DNA from: Onthophagus taurus
Lineage: Eukaryota; Arthropoda; Insecta; Coleoptera; Scarabaeidae
Direction of reading: 5' to 3'
Length of the DNA: 64,000 nucleotides
NCBI RefSeq assembly: GCF_036711975.1
Contig: NC_091972.1
Location: forward strand, 9,987,001-10,051,000
How positions within the stretch are numbered: position 1 is the first letter of the stretch; every line of letters starts with the position of its first letter. The notes under the pieces were generated by a model. It did no database searches. It was not told the DNA's origin and saw only the letters and a list, made by a program, of their open reading frames with translations. The translations under genes were made by a program, and so were the position numbers. This document shows, piece by piece, positions 23,733 to 47,652 of this stretch.

Positions 23733-26700
23733 ATGGCAAAAACGTACGATTATTTATTCAAATTATTATTAATCGGTGATTCTGGTGTCGGAAAAACGTG
23801 CGTACTATTTAGGTTTTCCGAGGACGCCTTCAACACAACCTTCATTTCAACGATAGGTGAGTCAGAATCGGTTATGTTTCGGCGATGTTTTAGAGAGGAT
23901 AAGAAAACGACAAGGAATTCGGGTTTATGTCGGCTTTTTTTATTTATTTTACAGCGTTTCATTAAGTACGTTATTACTATTTAGGAGATAAACTTTGAAC
24001 GAAGTCGTTTTTCTTAACTTCAAGAAAAGTATAACCACACCTTTTTTACATGAAACGTAGTTTTATCGTTTTAATTTTTAGACTCCTTCCTGTTTTTGAT
24101 TAAAAAATCGTTTTTGTATATGACTAATAACTATTTCATTGTTTGAATTTGAATCATTTTACAAATTCCGTTAATAACAAAGGATTACTTAAAGCTATCA
24201 ATAAAATTCGAAATAAATTTATTATTTTCTTATTGTTTATATAGGTATTGACTTCAAAATAAGAACAATAGAATTAGATGGTAAAAAAATTAAATTACAA
24301 ATATGGTAAGTTTCAATAATATAAATTATTTGTTATAATTTAATTTGTTTGTTTTAATAATAGGGATACAGCAGGGCAAGAGCGGTTTCGTACGATAACG
24401 ACAGCTTATTACAGAGGGGCTATGGGTATAATGCTCGTGTACGACATCACAAATGAAAAAAGTTTCGAGAACATTAAAAATTGGATAAGAAATATCGAGG
24501 AGAACGCATCGGCGGATGTAGAAAAAATGCTTTTGGGAAATAAATGCGAATTAGAAGAGAAACGACAAGTTTCGAAAGAACGAGGCGAACAACTCGCCAT
24601 TGAATATGGGATTAAATTCTTTGAGACTAGCGCTAAGGCCAGTATTAGGGTTGAGGAGGCTTTTTTTACACTTGCTAAGGATATTAAAACTAAAATGGAT
24701 AAAAAATTGGTAAATAAACAAGTTTATTTAGTTCAAAATTGTTTAATGGTATTTATTTCTTTATTAATTTTTGAAATAAATACCGTTATAAACAAAATTT
24801 AATTATAAAAATATATTAGGTGAAGGTTCTTTTTTTACTAATACATCTTTTTCTTCTTTTTTAATGCAATTTCTTTATACAGAAGGTAATTATTATTGAA
24901 ATCTTTCTAAGCATGATTTAATACTAACAATTTGTTATATAAGAAGAGTACAAATAATAAAGCTGCAAGAGCTAAGAAGCAAAATATCTAATACTAACAT
25001 AGGTTAGAACTATACCCAAGTCTGATTAGCTCTCAATGAGTTATTATTTGGTTTTTATTACTTCATCCATTATTATCATTAATTAACAGCATGAAATTTT
25101 ATTTTTTAGGAGTATTTATTAATTAAGCAACTCTCAAAAATGAAGTTAAACAAATGCATATATCTTATCCTTCTATATCTATGTCCTATATGAATTCTCT
25201 ACCATAATTTAAAAAATTCTATTGAATATTAAAGTGTAACTATTAAAACACTTTGTACATATCAGTATTTATGATTATCTTTATTGTATGAATATAAATT
25301 TTACTTTTATTAACAATAATGAAATGAGATATTACATCATTTTTTATTTCGCTCTACAGATAAGATTAGATTTCTTTTAATTAATTATATAATGAAATTC
25401 GCAATAAAGATAGTCTAAATTATAAACAAAATCATCACTACAATCTCAGCCAAGCCCTTTTTTGCTTATAAAATTCTGTAAATAAAGTCTAAAAATAGTA
25501 TATTTGAAATGTTTAAACAATGTAATAAACATAAAGCTTCAAAAAGGAAAGTTTCTTTGCCAAAACTCTTCTTGCAATAAAATGGCGTGAAAAAAGAGAG
25601 GTTCATATTATTGCAACAATGCACACTATTGAGAAATCGAAATCTATCAAAATGCAGAGTATTAAAATCTTCTGCTGTGATTACATTACATTACATAAAT
25701 TATACAGGCTGTTTTACTTAAAACTCCCAAGCCAAGTATCTCTGGAATGGATTGAGATGTTGTAGTTTTGTGAGAAATTGTTGCTAGAGTTCTTAAATGA
25801 CTTCAGTTCTTAAGTATTGTTATTTTTCATTGTACAAAAATAAAGTTTTTATTAGGTGTAAGTGATAGAGCAACTTGCTGTTGAATTGGAAAAACGATTC
25901 GAATTGTGCGTGCATGAAATGGTAGTAATTTTGAAGTTATTATAAGTTTTTTTTTGTTGTACCAATAATAATTATGTGTTGTATAGTAGAAACCACGAGA
26001 GCTGGCAGTGACAGATCGCTTAAAAATGGTATGAATCAAGATATGGACGTACGACTTAGATTATTTCACGACATACATTTAAATGTAGGTTATGTTAGTA
26101 ATGGAGGTTATATGTCAAAGATATTATTCAATGATTTTCCTTTCAAAGAAAACATTTTCGGCTTGTGAAAACACTAACAGATTCATGACAACGCTCACAA
26201 GACGTTTCGATTTGAGGTTATAATTATAAAGTGACATCCCTTAGAAGAACAGACGTACTTTTTCGACGTGGCCATTTGAATTGTACAGCAGACATATTAA
26301 ACTAATGCTATCTCTTTCCAACACACATTACTCTCTAGCGGTTTGTGAACTACGTATGGCATTTGTAAGAGCGGAAAATGATGATTTACTGCCAGCTCTC
26401 GTGACGTCTACTATACCAATTAAATAATGTTGTGACCTTCTTGTTGGTTTATATGAATAATATCTTCGAATCTTCTTAGTTTTGAAATCAATGTTAATTA
26501 GGAAAGTTAGACAGTTTTTGATGCTCTATCACATGCACCTAATAAAAAGTTTAGTGATGAAGGGAAAGTTTCTTTTGACTGCAGCGTCATCTTTATTTTT
26601 GTATGATGAATATTAATAATACTAAGAACTGAAATCATTTAATACTCTAACAAGACCTTCTGACAAAACTAAAATATCTCAACCCATTCCAGAGATACTA

Positions 26701-28336
26701 GGCCTGGGAAGTTTAAGTGAAACACCCTGTATTAGGGAAGCGGACCAACCAACCTACCATTGGTAGCATGGCTGATGACGTTAAAATATTAGAATTGCAT
26801 TTTATTCTTGAGCTCATTTAAATGAGTCCTCTTTTTTAAACAGAGAAGCAAAATCTGATCCTTGGGCCTCTAAAAACGTCTGAGTTTTATTTTTTAGTTC
26901 GTAAATCCGAGAAAGCACTTTTCCGCGAGAAAGCCATCGTACTTTTGTATGAAACAGAACTGACTGATGATCTGCTCCCATGTCCTGGCACACTGCATTA
27001 AACAGACGAGAGTTCAGAGGTCGCCACTTTATGTAATTGACAATTTTGAGAACTTCTTGTAAGACAGACAACACTCCATTAGGCAGAGATTTCGTCATCA
27101 GTGTTTCTCTGCATAAAAAGCAATGGAAATTTTTATGTGCTTTACTTTATATGCTTATTGAAGTACTGGTCTATTACTTGGAATATTTCTTCTCCAGTGG
27201 TAGAACCGGGTAGTGGCAAACAAAATAAAAAGTCTTCTTTTATTTCATACATATTTGTCAGTATACCTCACATTTGAGATGAGATGCGCGTATCCACTGA
27301 TATCAGTAGACTCGTCGTTCTAGCTGAAAAACTCCACTAAGCCATAATTTTTCAATTGACATTGATTCAATGTCACAAGAAATATCATTAATGCGACGTG
27401 AGATCGTATCTGTTGATGCAGGTATTTTTTCAATTTCCTTAACAGCTTCTTGGCTAATCATAATCTTGACAACTTCTCTGCAGGCAGGTAAAAATAAAGT
27501 TTTAGCGAAAGAATAAGCCTCCTTTATTTAACTAGCAATCAGGTAGCTTGCTTTTTGCGCTTTGTCTGATGTTTTGAAAGACAAACTCATCAAAGTTTCT
27601 TGTTCATCAAAGTCTAAGAGACTGGCCTTTCAAACGTTGAAAAAAGGCTTCAGCTTAATCCGAAGTGTTTGGCAGTATACTCCTGCCCTGATCTTTTCCG
27701 GCGTTTTTTTATCAATCTGTGAATATGCAAATATCTGCCTGAACCAGAGATTTTTCGTTTTCGATCCAGGACTGCCGTTCAGGTATCGAGCATTAATCAC
27801 AGGTAGTGATCTCGTCAAATCTGACGGCATTGATAGCACAATATAACATGTCATAGCAGTTTTGAGCATATTGCTCAAACCTGTAAATGGTAATTCTAAA
27901 ATACCAAACAGATTATCCATTGCTAGAGTTGCCATGATATGCTATAATAACAATATGGTAGGTGTGAATAAAACAGATATGCTGTTGCGTTCTACAGTTC
28001 GAATCCATAAAAAAAATCTGTCAAATGCTACAAAACTGCTTTTTTTACTTAAAAATTTGAAATCCTGAAAAGGTGACTGACTAAAATTAATTACTTTCTT
28101 ATTTTCCATATAAATCTTACAACAAATTTTCTTTCTAACATTTTAATGAAGCATGAATCACTTTTCATATTTTTATTAAATTTAGTAAAAACATTTTAAT
28201 TATTTATGACTAATAAAATTTCTTTTTTGTGTTTGAAAATTAGGAAGCAAGTAATCCAACAAAAGGTGGTCATCAATTGAAAGCAGAACCGCCACGGAAA
28301 GTGACCAACTGGTTGTCGCGTTGTACGTTACTCTGA
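23733..28336 (+). CDS. Rab8: Ras-related GTPase Rab8
   Basis: Four exons, 23733-23856, 24245-24305, 24364-24709 and 28244-28336, encode 207 residues, the same length as human RAB8[21 protein letters not shown], the Rab8 effector region [38 protein letters not shown] and the SAKA guanine motif are all present. The G4 motif reads NKCE rather than the textbook NKxD. The C-terminus CTLL is a CaaL box for geranylgeranylation. Rab8 directs post-Golgi vesicle traffic to the plasma membrane and cilia. The last coding exon is 3.5 kb downstream, beyond an intron full of transposon remnants. Confidence 0.97.
25702..26732. repeat. Foldback element in Rab8 intron 3
   Basis: Left end TATACAGGCTGTTTTACTTA and right end its inverse (AAGTGAAACACCCTGTA). 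The arms match for about 190 bp, including CCAAGTATCTCTGGAATGG-like sequence near 25733. A second inner inverted pair contains ACGAGAGCTGGCAGT (about 25994 and, inverted, about 26390). Confidence 0.8.
26814..27560 (-). pseudogene. hAT transposase remnant (ZBED5/Buster-like)
   Basis: The minus-strand frame 27098-26814 encodes [17 protein letters not shown] followed by [20 protein letters not shown], typical of ZBED5/FAM200-like hAT transposases. Upstream on the same strand, frame-shifted fragments continue the transposase (sequences like [20 protein letters not shown]). Stops and shifts make it dead. Confidence 0.75.
27850..28070 (+). pseudogene. piggyBac-derived transposase fragment
   Basis: The plus-strand frame contains [20 protein letters not shown], matching the conserved YN..MGGVD+.D.L motif of piggyBac transposases. 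Only this C-terminal piece was recognised. It lies about 170 bp before the last Rab8 exon. Confidence 0.65.
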
Positions 28337-29905
28337 CCTCTCGGTGTCGTAAAAAAAAGTATTATTATTACAACTCCATACTGTCACAACTGGGTGCAAC
28401 AAACAATTACAAATAAAATTATTAAAAAAAGTCAACAAAAAAAAGAAATCGTTTTTGAAACTGCAACCGTTTGGTAATTAACAAGAAAAATCGTTAAGTA
28501 ATAAGTTTATGAAATAAAAAAATAAAAAAATCATGGTTACAAGTCGTTGCGAAGTGAATGATAAAGCCTTAAAAAATAATATTCCTTTGCACGTAATATT
28601 TGTGCGAACCACATCAATATTAAAACACACACACACAGAAAATGGGAAAATGAAGGTAAAAATTAATAAATTTATTGATGATGTAATAGGGTGTAGTGGT
28701 TTTATAAGTAAAAGTTGTGAAATCATGTAAACCCAGTTATATGTGATGTATTTGCTACTCTAAAATTACGTTGAAGTTGTTAATTGTAAGGGATTTATTT
28801 GTTTAATGTATAATCAAACGTATCCGTTTTAAAAGTAAAAAGAAACTTTAAAAGGAGATGAAATCGGGTTTATTTTCTATCGTGTAACGTCTTTAAAACA
28901 AAATGGTTTTGTACTTTTTTTTTATGTACCTTACATGTTGTTTAAAGAGGTTTTTATCTTTAATTGAAAAATAAACATAATTTCTGTTTGTTATTGTTTT
29001 TTCTTTAACATTCTATAACTTTTTTATAGCTATAATTAGATAAAGAACAATTTAAGCAATATGTATTGTACTTTTATAAATGTTAACTTCTATTATTCAT
29101 TGATATACATATATTTATATGTTAATTTACTTCTTTTTTCTTCACTTATGTGATAAATACCTACAAAATATTTGTAAAATAAATTTCAACACATAAGTGC
29201 AATTTTTGGCCTCCATACAACGTAAATTGTGACGACAAACTGAATTAGGGCGCATAGCAATACTATATTCATTTTTGTACTGTTTTATATTAACTTTATG
29301 TTAGCCCTTGTATTACAACCTTTTCATTATTTTTATTATTTCTTTATTTTTTTAATAAATTGTTTTGTAAACCTTAGGAGACTGTAATAGACAATGATAA
29401 CCATGCTTGAGATTAATTTATTTGCGAACGATCCCGTATTAGTTTATTACTTAAACATAGATTTTGTACGTTTTTATAATATGTAAATTACGAGAAAAAT
29501 GAAACGGTCATCATCACATTTAAGGTAGTGTATTTTATCGAATGCCCTTCCTGTGAAGTTAAATAAATAAATATCGCTACTCTTTGTAGGTTTACACTTT
29601 GTCTATGACGGAAAATAATAATAAATAATGGTCAATATTGATATTTCTATATCTACTCTTTTATTTATTTTGCAATTAAAGCTTCTGTTTTATTAAAAGA
29701 TGGTAAGTATTCAACCGAACTTACATACGTTAATGGTGGTAAATAATAAATAATATAGCACATTTACATTGCAACATTCAATTCGAATATGTTAAACATG
29801 TTTCAATGGTTGCCTAAGTCTTAAAGATATGTATTTTGAGTTGCCTAATAACAGAAATGTCAAGCACATGTTACATGTTTACACATAAACGTTCAAAACA
29901 AGAAA
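28337..29905. other. Rab8 3' region and spacer to DPH5
   Basis: About 1.57 kb of AT-rich sequence with several AATAAA-like signals (for example near 28970 and 29562). It is probably the Rab8 3' UTR followed by the DPH5 promoter. The small open frames here are not convincing genes. Confidence 0.5.
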
Positions 29906-30832
29906 ATGTTTTATATTATTGGTTTAGGATTAGGTGATTGCAAAGATATAACAGTAAAAGGACTTGAAATAGTAAAAAAATGTAAAAAAGTCTTTCTAGA
30001 AGCTTATACATCAATTTTAACTCATGGAAAAGAAGAATTGGTAATAATCACGTTTTTATCACCATTTAGTTGTAAATACAAATTAATTTTATTTTTTAGG
30101 AAAGTTTTTATGGTCGTGAATTAATAATTGCCGATAGGGATCTTGTAGAACAAGGTGCTGATGTTATCTTAAGTGATGCAGCAACCGAAGATGTAGCCTT
30201 ATTAGTGGTTGGTGATCCATTTGGGGCTACCACCCATACTGACCTTGTTTTAAGAGCTAAAGAAAAAGGAATTGAAGTTCAAGTTATTCATAATGCTTCA
30301 ATTTTAACAGCTGTTGGTTGTTGTGGTTTACAATTGTATAGTTTTGGGGAAACTGTTTCAATTCCATTTTGGATTGATACTTGGAAACCTGATAGTTTTT
30401 TTGATAAAATCGTATCTAATTATAACCATCAATTACATACATTGTGTTTATTAGGTTTTAATCTAAATTTAAGTTAAACATTTTCTTTTAATAACTTGCA
30501 TATTTTTAGATATTAAAGTTAAAGAACCTACGTTGGAAAGTTTAACAAAGAAAAAAATTGAGTATATGCCACCAAAGTTTATGAGTGTAAAAGAGGCTTC
30601 ACAACAATTATTAGAAATTTTACTTGAAAAGGGGGAAAGTTGTATCAATGCTGATAGTTTATGTGTTGGTTTATCAAGGGTTGGTGCTAATGATCAGAAA
30701 ATTGCTGTTACTAGTTTGAAGAAAATGGCTGAGTATGATTTGGGAAATCCTTTGCATTCTTTAATCATTATTGGACCACATCTTCATCCTTTAGAAATTG
30801 AATATTTAGAACAATTTAAACTTAATTGTTAA
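29906..30832 (+). CDS. DPH5: Diphthine methyl ester synthase
   Basis: Three exons, 29906-30040, 30100-30454 and 30510-30832, encode 270 residues. It starts [16 protein letters not shown] and contains [34 protein letters not shown] and the C-terminal [13 protein letters not shown], all hallmarks of DPH5. The SAM-dependent methyltransferase acts in the cytosol on translation elongation factor 2, in the pathway that converts one histidine to diphthamide. The protein appears complete and of usual length. Confidence 0.96.
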
Positions 30833-31419
30833 TGTTATTGATGTTTTTTTATAAAGAGGCTAAAAAATTAAATTTTTACTTTCTTGCAAAGTAAAGTGCA
30901 ACAATTTGACTTTGAGATTTGAATGAATCTTTTGTATGTTGAGGAGCCCTAAATTCATTTTGACATTTTTAGCTTTATGCTTGTATATTGTTACACCAGG
31001 GTTGGTTTATTCAAAATAAAGCTAATCTTCTTATTATTCACAGGAATTGCAGGTTTACAGTGTTATTCAAAGACGCACAGCTTAACCTGAAAGTTTCTAG
31101 GTCTTAGGTCTAGAACTAACACTAGTTTTAGTTTAGTTAACACCGGCTGTGAAAGCATTTGTGCTTATGTAATTTTCAATTGGGTAATATATAGTTCATT
31201 ATGTTTATTGAGTGGTCATTAACTGAAAATATAATAGCATGTTTCACAAAAAAACACCAAGATGTGCCCTTAATTTTTTAAAATCCTGCATTAATGTTTG
31301 TGTTGTAATAATGTCCCTTAAACATTATTGTTATTTTATCACTCTATATTTACTATATATATTTAAAAAAGTGATCAAATTATTATATTTAAGTAAACTT
31401 ATTTTTGGTTATGTTAAAA
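30833..31419. other. DPH5 3' flank with a partial CTAG repeat
   Basis: AT-rich spacer. A partial CTAG-arm palindromic repeat lies at about 31070-31145. A short open frame at 31239-31430 has no recognisable content. Confidence 0.5.
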
Positions 31420-31680
31420 TGTCAAACTGACATTCCAAAGCGTTTTGAAACGGTACATTTTAGTCATCCCAGAGAACAGCTAAGAGTTATAAGTATGAAT
31501 AATTATAAATATCTTTAATAATTTGGTGTTAAAATCAATTTTATGATATAATTTTTATGCTATTAAAGTTTAAAAACATTTTTTTGTGATTACTTTAAGT
31601 GTTTATAACTAGATGGCGCTATTAAAATCAAAAATGGTGGTTATGCGTTGTTTACGTCAATTTTAGGCGGTCAATAGTAT

Positions 31681-32136
31681 ATTGTTTTATATGGAAGAGA
31701 AGCAGTGCTTTTTATGGCGTGGTCTGTCGCTTAGCGACGAACGCAGTGAGTCGCTAATGACAGATGAGCCGTTAAAATTGTGGCGTGTCCGACAGTTTGC
31801 CGGACGAACGAAGTGAGTCCGCCAATGACGGACCAGCCACAAACGAATCTGCTTCTCTTCCGAATAAAACATAGTATTTTTTCTTCAAACGTTGCAAATA
31901 ATTGCAATATAAATTTTAATAAATTTAATAAAATGACAACTTATTTTCCAATACTGCGCTAAAGTGACATGTGCTTCAGCGCTATGGCGCTAAAGTGAAA
32001 TTTACTTTAGCGCCATAACGCTGAAGTACTTTTTTGCTATGTTGATCTTACCAACCGTCGTTATGCAACAATGACTTACTTCTACCGCTAGTAAACACGA
32101 CAACAAAGTTGTCATTTAATGACGTTTGAAGAAAAA
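31681..32136. mobile_element. Nested small inverted-repeat elements inside promoter copy A
   Basis: One unit at about 31690-31862 has ends GGAAGAGAAGCAG and CTGCTTCTCTTCC and two internal similar segments with a GACGAACG(C/A)AGTGAGTC motif. A second at about 31870-32146 has inverted ends around TTTTTTCTTCAAACG and a central palindrome of GCGCTAAAGTG and CACTTTAGCGCCAT segments. No coding capacity. Confidence 0.65.
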
Positions 32137-32192
32137 ATATTTTATAGCTTTTGAATACTTTATATCGTTCTTTATAATCACTTCTATCCAAA

Positions 32193-43643
<11,451 letters not shown>

Positions 43644-44875
43644 TGATTTTCTATATATTAAGTCTACTTAGAAAGTAATATTAAAAAAGAATGTTTGAGG
43701 ATTATGATTTAAGTGAATTATTTTATTGAATATTAAACATGTTATTCTAAATCTAGCTTATTATTATGTCCTTGATGTTTTTTCCATTCCTGGCTAATTT
43801 TTTCCAGTCTACACTTCCTTGTATTTGAAGTAATCCATCAATTCCAAATGGCTTAATATTGATCTCATTTGTATTTGTGTTAAGACGATGCTGAAGTAAT
43901 AGTTGCATTGGTCGCATCGAGATATTGCTTCAGATTTTTAAAATGAAGTAATTTCAACAAAAAAGAGTATTTTTTTTTCGAAACAAACTTCCTCAAGCAT
44001 GGCGTAGGCTGGGTTGTCCTTTCCTTGCAGTTTTAGATTTAATTCATTTAGTTTCATTGTGTTTACCATGAAGTTGAATTTTTGCAGCCATTTGTCTTCT
44101 TTCAATGATATTTTTATTTCACTCAAGCACAAAGCAAAACGTTGCAATACGTTACCTCTGGAAAGCCATCGCACTTTATTGCGCAAAAGTAGGTCAGAAA
44201 ACTCTATTTCTTTAAGGAAGTCTTTAAACTGGCGGTGGTAGAGTGCTTTTGCCAAGATTATTTCTGGCTCCATCAGTTCCTATATAAACAATTTTATTTA
44301 TATCGATTCTAGGTATACTAGCAGTTCTTCTTTTGGGCCTTGGGACAACATATACGTGACGAAAAGGGCCGTGTCTTTTATGTCTCAAGATTCATCTATA
44401 GCAAGTTATAAGGCAGAAGCCAGTTGAATGTCTTCCACTTGCATATGTGTTACATTTGAAGACATTTTAGCAGTTCTATCTTGTACTGTTTTAGCAGATA
44501 ATGGCAAATCTTTGATTTTTTTCATGATTTCTGCTTTGTTTTTAAAATCACGAAACAGATGCACGTATAAAACAATCTTTGAATTGTTTTGCTCCTTTTG
44601 CAATTTTTAATGATACTGCCTGATGAATACCATAATTTTCATTTTTATTAAATCTTAAATATAATGATGTTTTACGTTTAAGGATGACTTATTTAAACTT
44701 TTTAGACATTTTTAAAACTTATTTATTACTTTTTGAGTAAAGAAAAATTAATAAAACAAAATCTCCATAGAAAAACATCTCCAAAATTAATACATATTTA
44801 TTAAAAACAAATCAATTTACTAATTATACCAACATCTCCTTAAATGTTGCTAATTATTATTAATAATTTAGAATA
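43644..44875. other. Spacer between convergent SMC3 and DUS4, with a hAT remnant
   Basis: The two genes converge here. Apart from the hAT transposase remnant annotated separately, the sequence is AT-rich 3' flank. Confidence 0.6.
43938..44680 (-). pseudogene. hAT transposase remnant (GTF2IRD2/ZBED-like)
   Basis: The minus-strand frame 44273-43938 reads [20 protein letters not shown] and later [10 protein letters not shown], conserved in the hAT transposases related to GTF2IRD2. A second frame just upstream (44603-44406) has IKDLPLSAKTVQDR, the matching N-terminal piece. Intervening stops show it is broken. It differs from the copy in Rab8 intron 3 and is a separate insertion. Confidence 0.75.
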
Positions 44876-46288
44876 TTAACCTTCTAAATACAATTCTTGA
44901 ATACCAAATTCCTCATTTCCATCAAATTGTACTTTATTTTTAAAAAAATTCCCATCTTTTTCATAATCATATTCACAAACAACATTTTCTTTGTTGTTAA
45001 TTTCGCAATTATACACTAAATTACTAATTTGATGTTGTTTAAATTTTTCTAAATCAAATAATTGTGGAAAAATCTTAAATTCATCTGCTAGAAAATCCAA
45101 AACTTGATCGAAACGTTTAAAATCGTTAAATATGCGCCGTTTAGCACGTGGTAAAAACTTTTCTAACATAAAAACTAAATGGTGGTGAAAACATTGAAAT
45201 GTTAAGTTATAAGGTTTTTCTTTGATTGTTAATTTATTTGTTGAGTTGTAATCGTCTGGTTTAATTGTTGAGTTAAAACAAATGTTTATCCATTTTTGTA
45301 TACAATCAATTGTGATTTCCTTTGATCCTGTAAATAACATAGGATTAGTTAGGAGACCATTTGCTACCATGACACCTAAAAAAATCAAAAAATTTTATTT
45401 TTAGAGTTAATTATTAAAATTTAATAATAAATACCTTGACAATTAACTTCTTGATGTAACTTTTGGCAATCCTCTAAACTTTTCACCCCTCCATTAGCAA
45501 TAATTGGTACATTAACGCTTTCTGTAATTAATTTAAGAGTATTTAAATCAATATCTCCTGTTAGTTGGGAAGAAGTGCGAGAATGTATTGTTAAAAAACT
45601 AATTCCACAATTCTCCAGTTGTTTACAAACTTCCAAAGTTTTCTTAACATCCTTTAAAATTCTCATTTTAACACTAACTGTGAAAGGTCGAGCTATTTGA
45701 TTCCTACACTCTTGTACCATATCAAATATTATTTGGGGATTCTCTAACATAACACATCCAATTCCCATGTGTTTTGCCCATCTTTGAGGGCACCCACAAT
45801 TTAAATCAACACCATCACAGAATCTACAACCCTACTTTGATTATTTATACAAAAAAATGCGTTTGTAGTCATTTTAAAAGGCTTACGGAGATATCAATTT
45901 CGAAGCAGTCACAAAATCATTAACATTATTAGCAGCAAATTGAGTTATAGTAGGAGAATCATCTAAAAATTAATTATTAAAATGACTTAATACAAGAAAA
46001 CATAACATACAGGAATTTGTTGTGAATTCATTATTTCTTGCTTTACTACTTTGGCAAAATGAATCTGCCAGAATCATTGGTGTAAAACATAAATCGCAGT
46101 TGTAACTTCTTAAAAGCGACCTAAATTGTAATCTAACAACAAAGATTATTTAATAAATAACATTATAAACATTTTATTTATTTTACTAACTTGCTATATC
46201 GCACCATGGGGGCTGATATTTTAACAAAATCTGATTTCTTACGATTAAATAAACTCATCACATCAAAATGTGCTTTATTTTTGTCCAT
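44876..46288 (-). CDS. DUS4L: tRNA-dihydrouridine synthase, DUS4-type
   Basis: Five exons, 46288-46191, 46132-46011, 45962-45887, 45823-45435 and 45375-44876, give 394 residues. The flavin-binding start VKISAPMVRYSKL is followed by TQFAANNVNDF, the catalytic Cys motif LNCGCPQRWA, IARPFTVSVKMRI, FLTIHSRT, PIIANGGVKS and VMVANGLLTNP, all in DUS4 order. The FMN enzyme reduces uridine 20a/20b in the tRNA D-loop using NADPH. The C-terminal 90 or so residues (about 45150-44876) are a divergent extension with acidic ends. It is convergent with SMC3. Confidence 0.93.
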
Positions 46289-46464
46289 ATTTAAATAAAG
46301 TATTCGAAAAAATTCATAATGCAAAAAGTTAGGTTAGAATTAATGTGGACAAACTAGCGACATCTTTATTTTACTTAAAATTTAAGAAATTCTCACTTTT
46401 ATTACTCAACAATAGATGGCGACTCAAATTTTAAATTTATAAATCAAAATTATATGAGATAAAA

Positions 46465-47652
46465 TTAAAAGTTATAATTTTGGAAATGAATGAAATCCCT
46501 GACTGCGTTAATCATGTTTTCTTTATAAGAATCGTTCATTAATTTCATATAAACGTTATCTAAATGATAATTTCGCGATATGTCGTCTAAATTGATATAA
46601 AAAACTGGTAAAAATATAAAACAACATAACATTCCATACAAAGTAAATGTTTTCATTTCGTTTTGGATCCATTGTAAGGTCATTTTATTGATTAGATTCG
46701 AATCTATATCGTTTTCGAACGAAAATCGTTTTAAATTTTCAATGTAACACTCCAATAATTCTTTGAAATTCGTTTTTCTGTTTTCTGAATCGAGATTTAT
46801 CCATAAAAAATATACTAAATCCATTGCTGGTGAGCCATAATGTAACATTTGAAAATCAATTATTTTAATATCAACGTCGTTTTTGAAAAATATGTTATTT
46901 CCCCATAAATCGCCGTGATTTAGAACTTTAATTTCGGTTGGTTTTTCAAAAATTTCAATTACTTTTGAATAAACATTTTCTTTCAAGCTTTTTAAAAATG
47001 TCACAATTTCCGAATTTTCTTCAAAAATTTTAATCGACGTATTTAAATGGTCTAAGTAACATTTTTCTAATAATTGATTCCCTTCTTTATTCATAAAAGA
47101 ATGAAGATTACTTAACACTTCTAAAAATGACTTGGAATCTTTGATTTGTAACGATAAAGATGCTGAATGCATTTTTGAAATTTCTTTAATCACCAATTTA
47201 GCTTCATTTAAATCAAATCTATGACCTTTTGGTTTTGTTTTAAAACCATCTAGAGTTAAATCTTCAAAAATTAAATGTTTTTCATTATTATAAAAACATT
47301 TAGGGGTTTTTAAAGTACTTCTGGAATACTTATTGAGCAGATTTAAAATGGTTTTATAAAAAATGGATTCGTTCTGAAATTGTTTATCAAAATTGTGGGA
47401 TTGAGTTGCTGGGTTGGTTGAAAAAGTTTTCAAAATAAGACTAGTTTGAAAATCAATATCTACAAAAAAAAAAAAGAAATTTATTTATTAATTTTTTAAA
47501 GCGATTTTTGTTAACCTACCATTTTTAATTCCATAAATAAAAATACGTTCAACTTTCGACACAAAATTCTCACCTATTTCACAAGCATTTTCAATTTTTA
47601 AGTTTGAAACTTTAAGATTTAAAAGTTTTTCGAAAAATTCTTTATCAAACAT
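46465..47652 (-). CDS. EcKinase-like (ecdysteroid kinase-like / CHK) family protein
   Basis: Two exons, 47652-47520 and 47459-46465, encode 375 residues. The phosphotransferase fold is marked by HLIFEDLT (nucleotide cleft), the catalytic loop VLNHGDLWGNNIFF and the metal-binding IKIIDFQ, then YGSPAMDLVYFL, as in the insect EcKinase-like (DUF1679/CHK) family. Some members phosphorylate ecdysteroid 22-hydroxyl groups; others are linked to detoxification. The specific substrate cannot be told here. The N-terminus (MFDKEFFEKLLN) is short but includes the usual first helix. No signal peptide. Confidence 0.9.
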
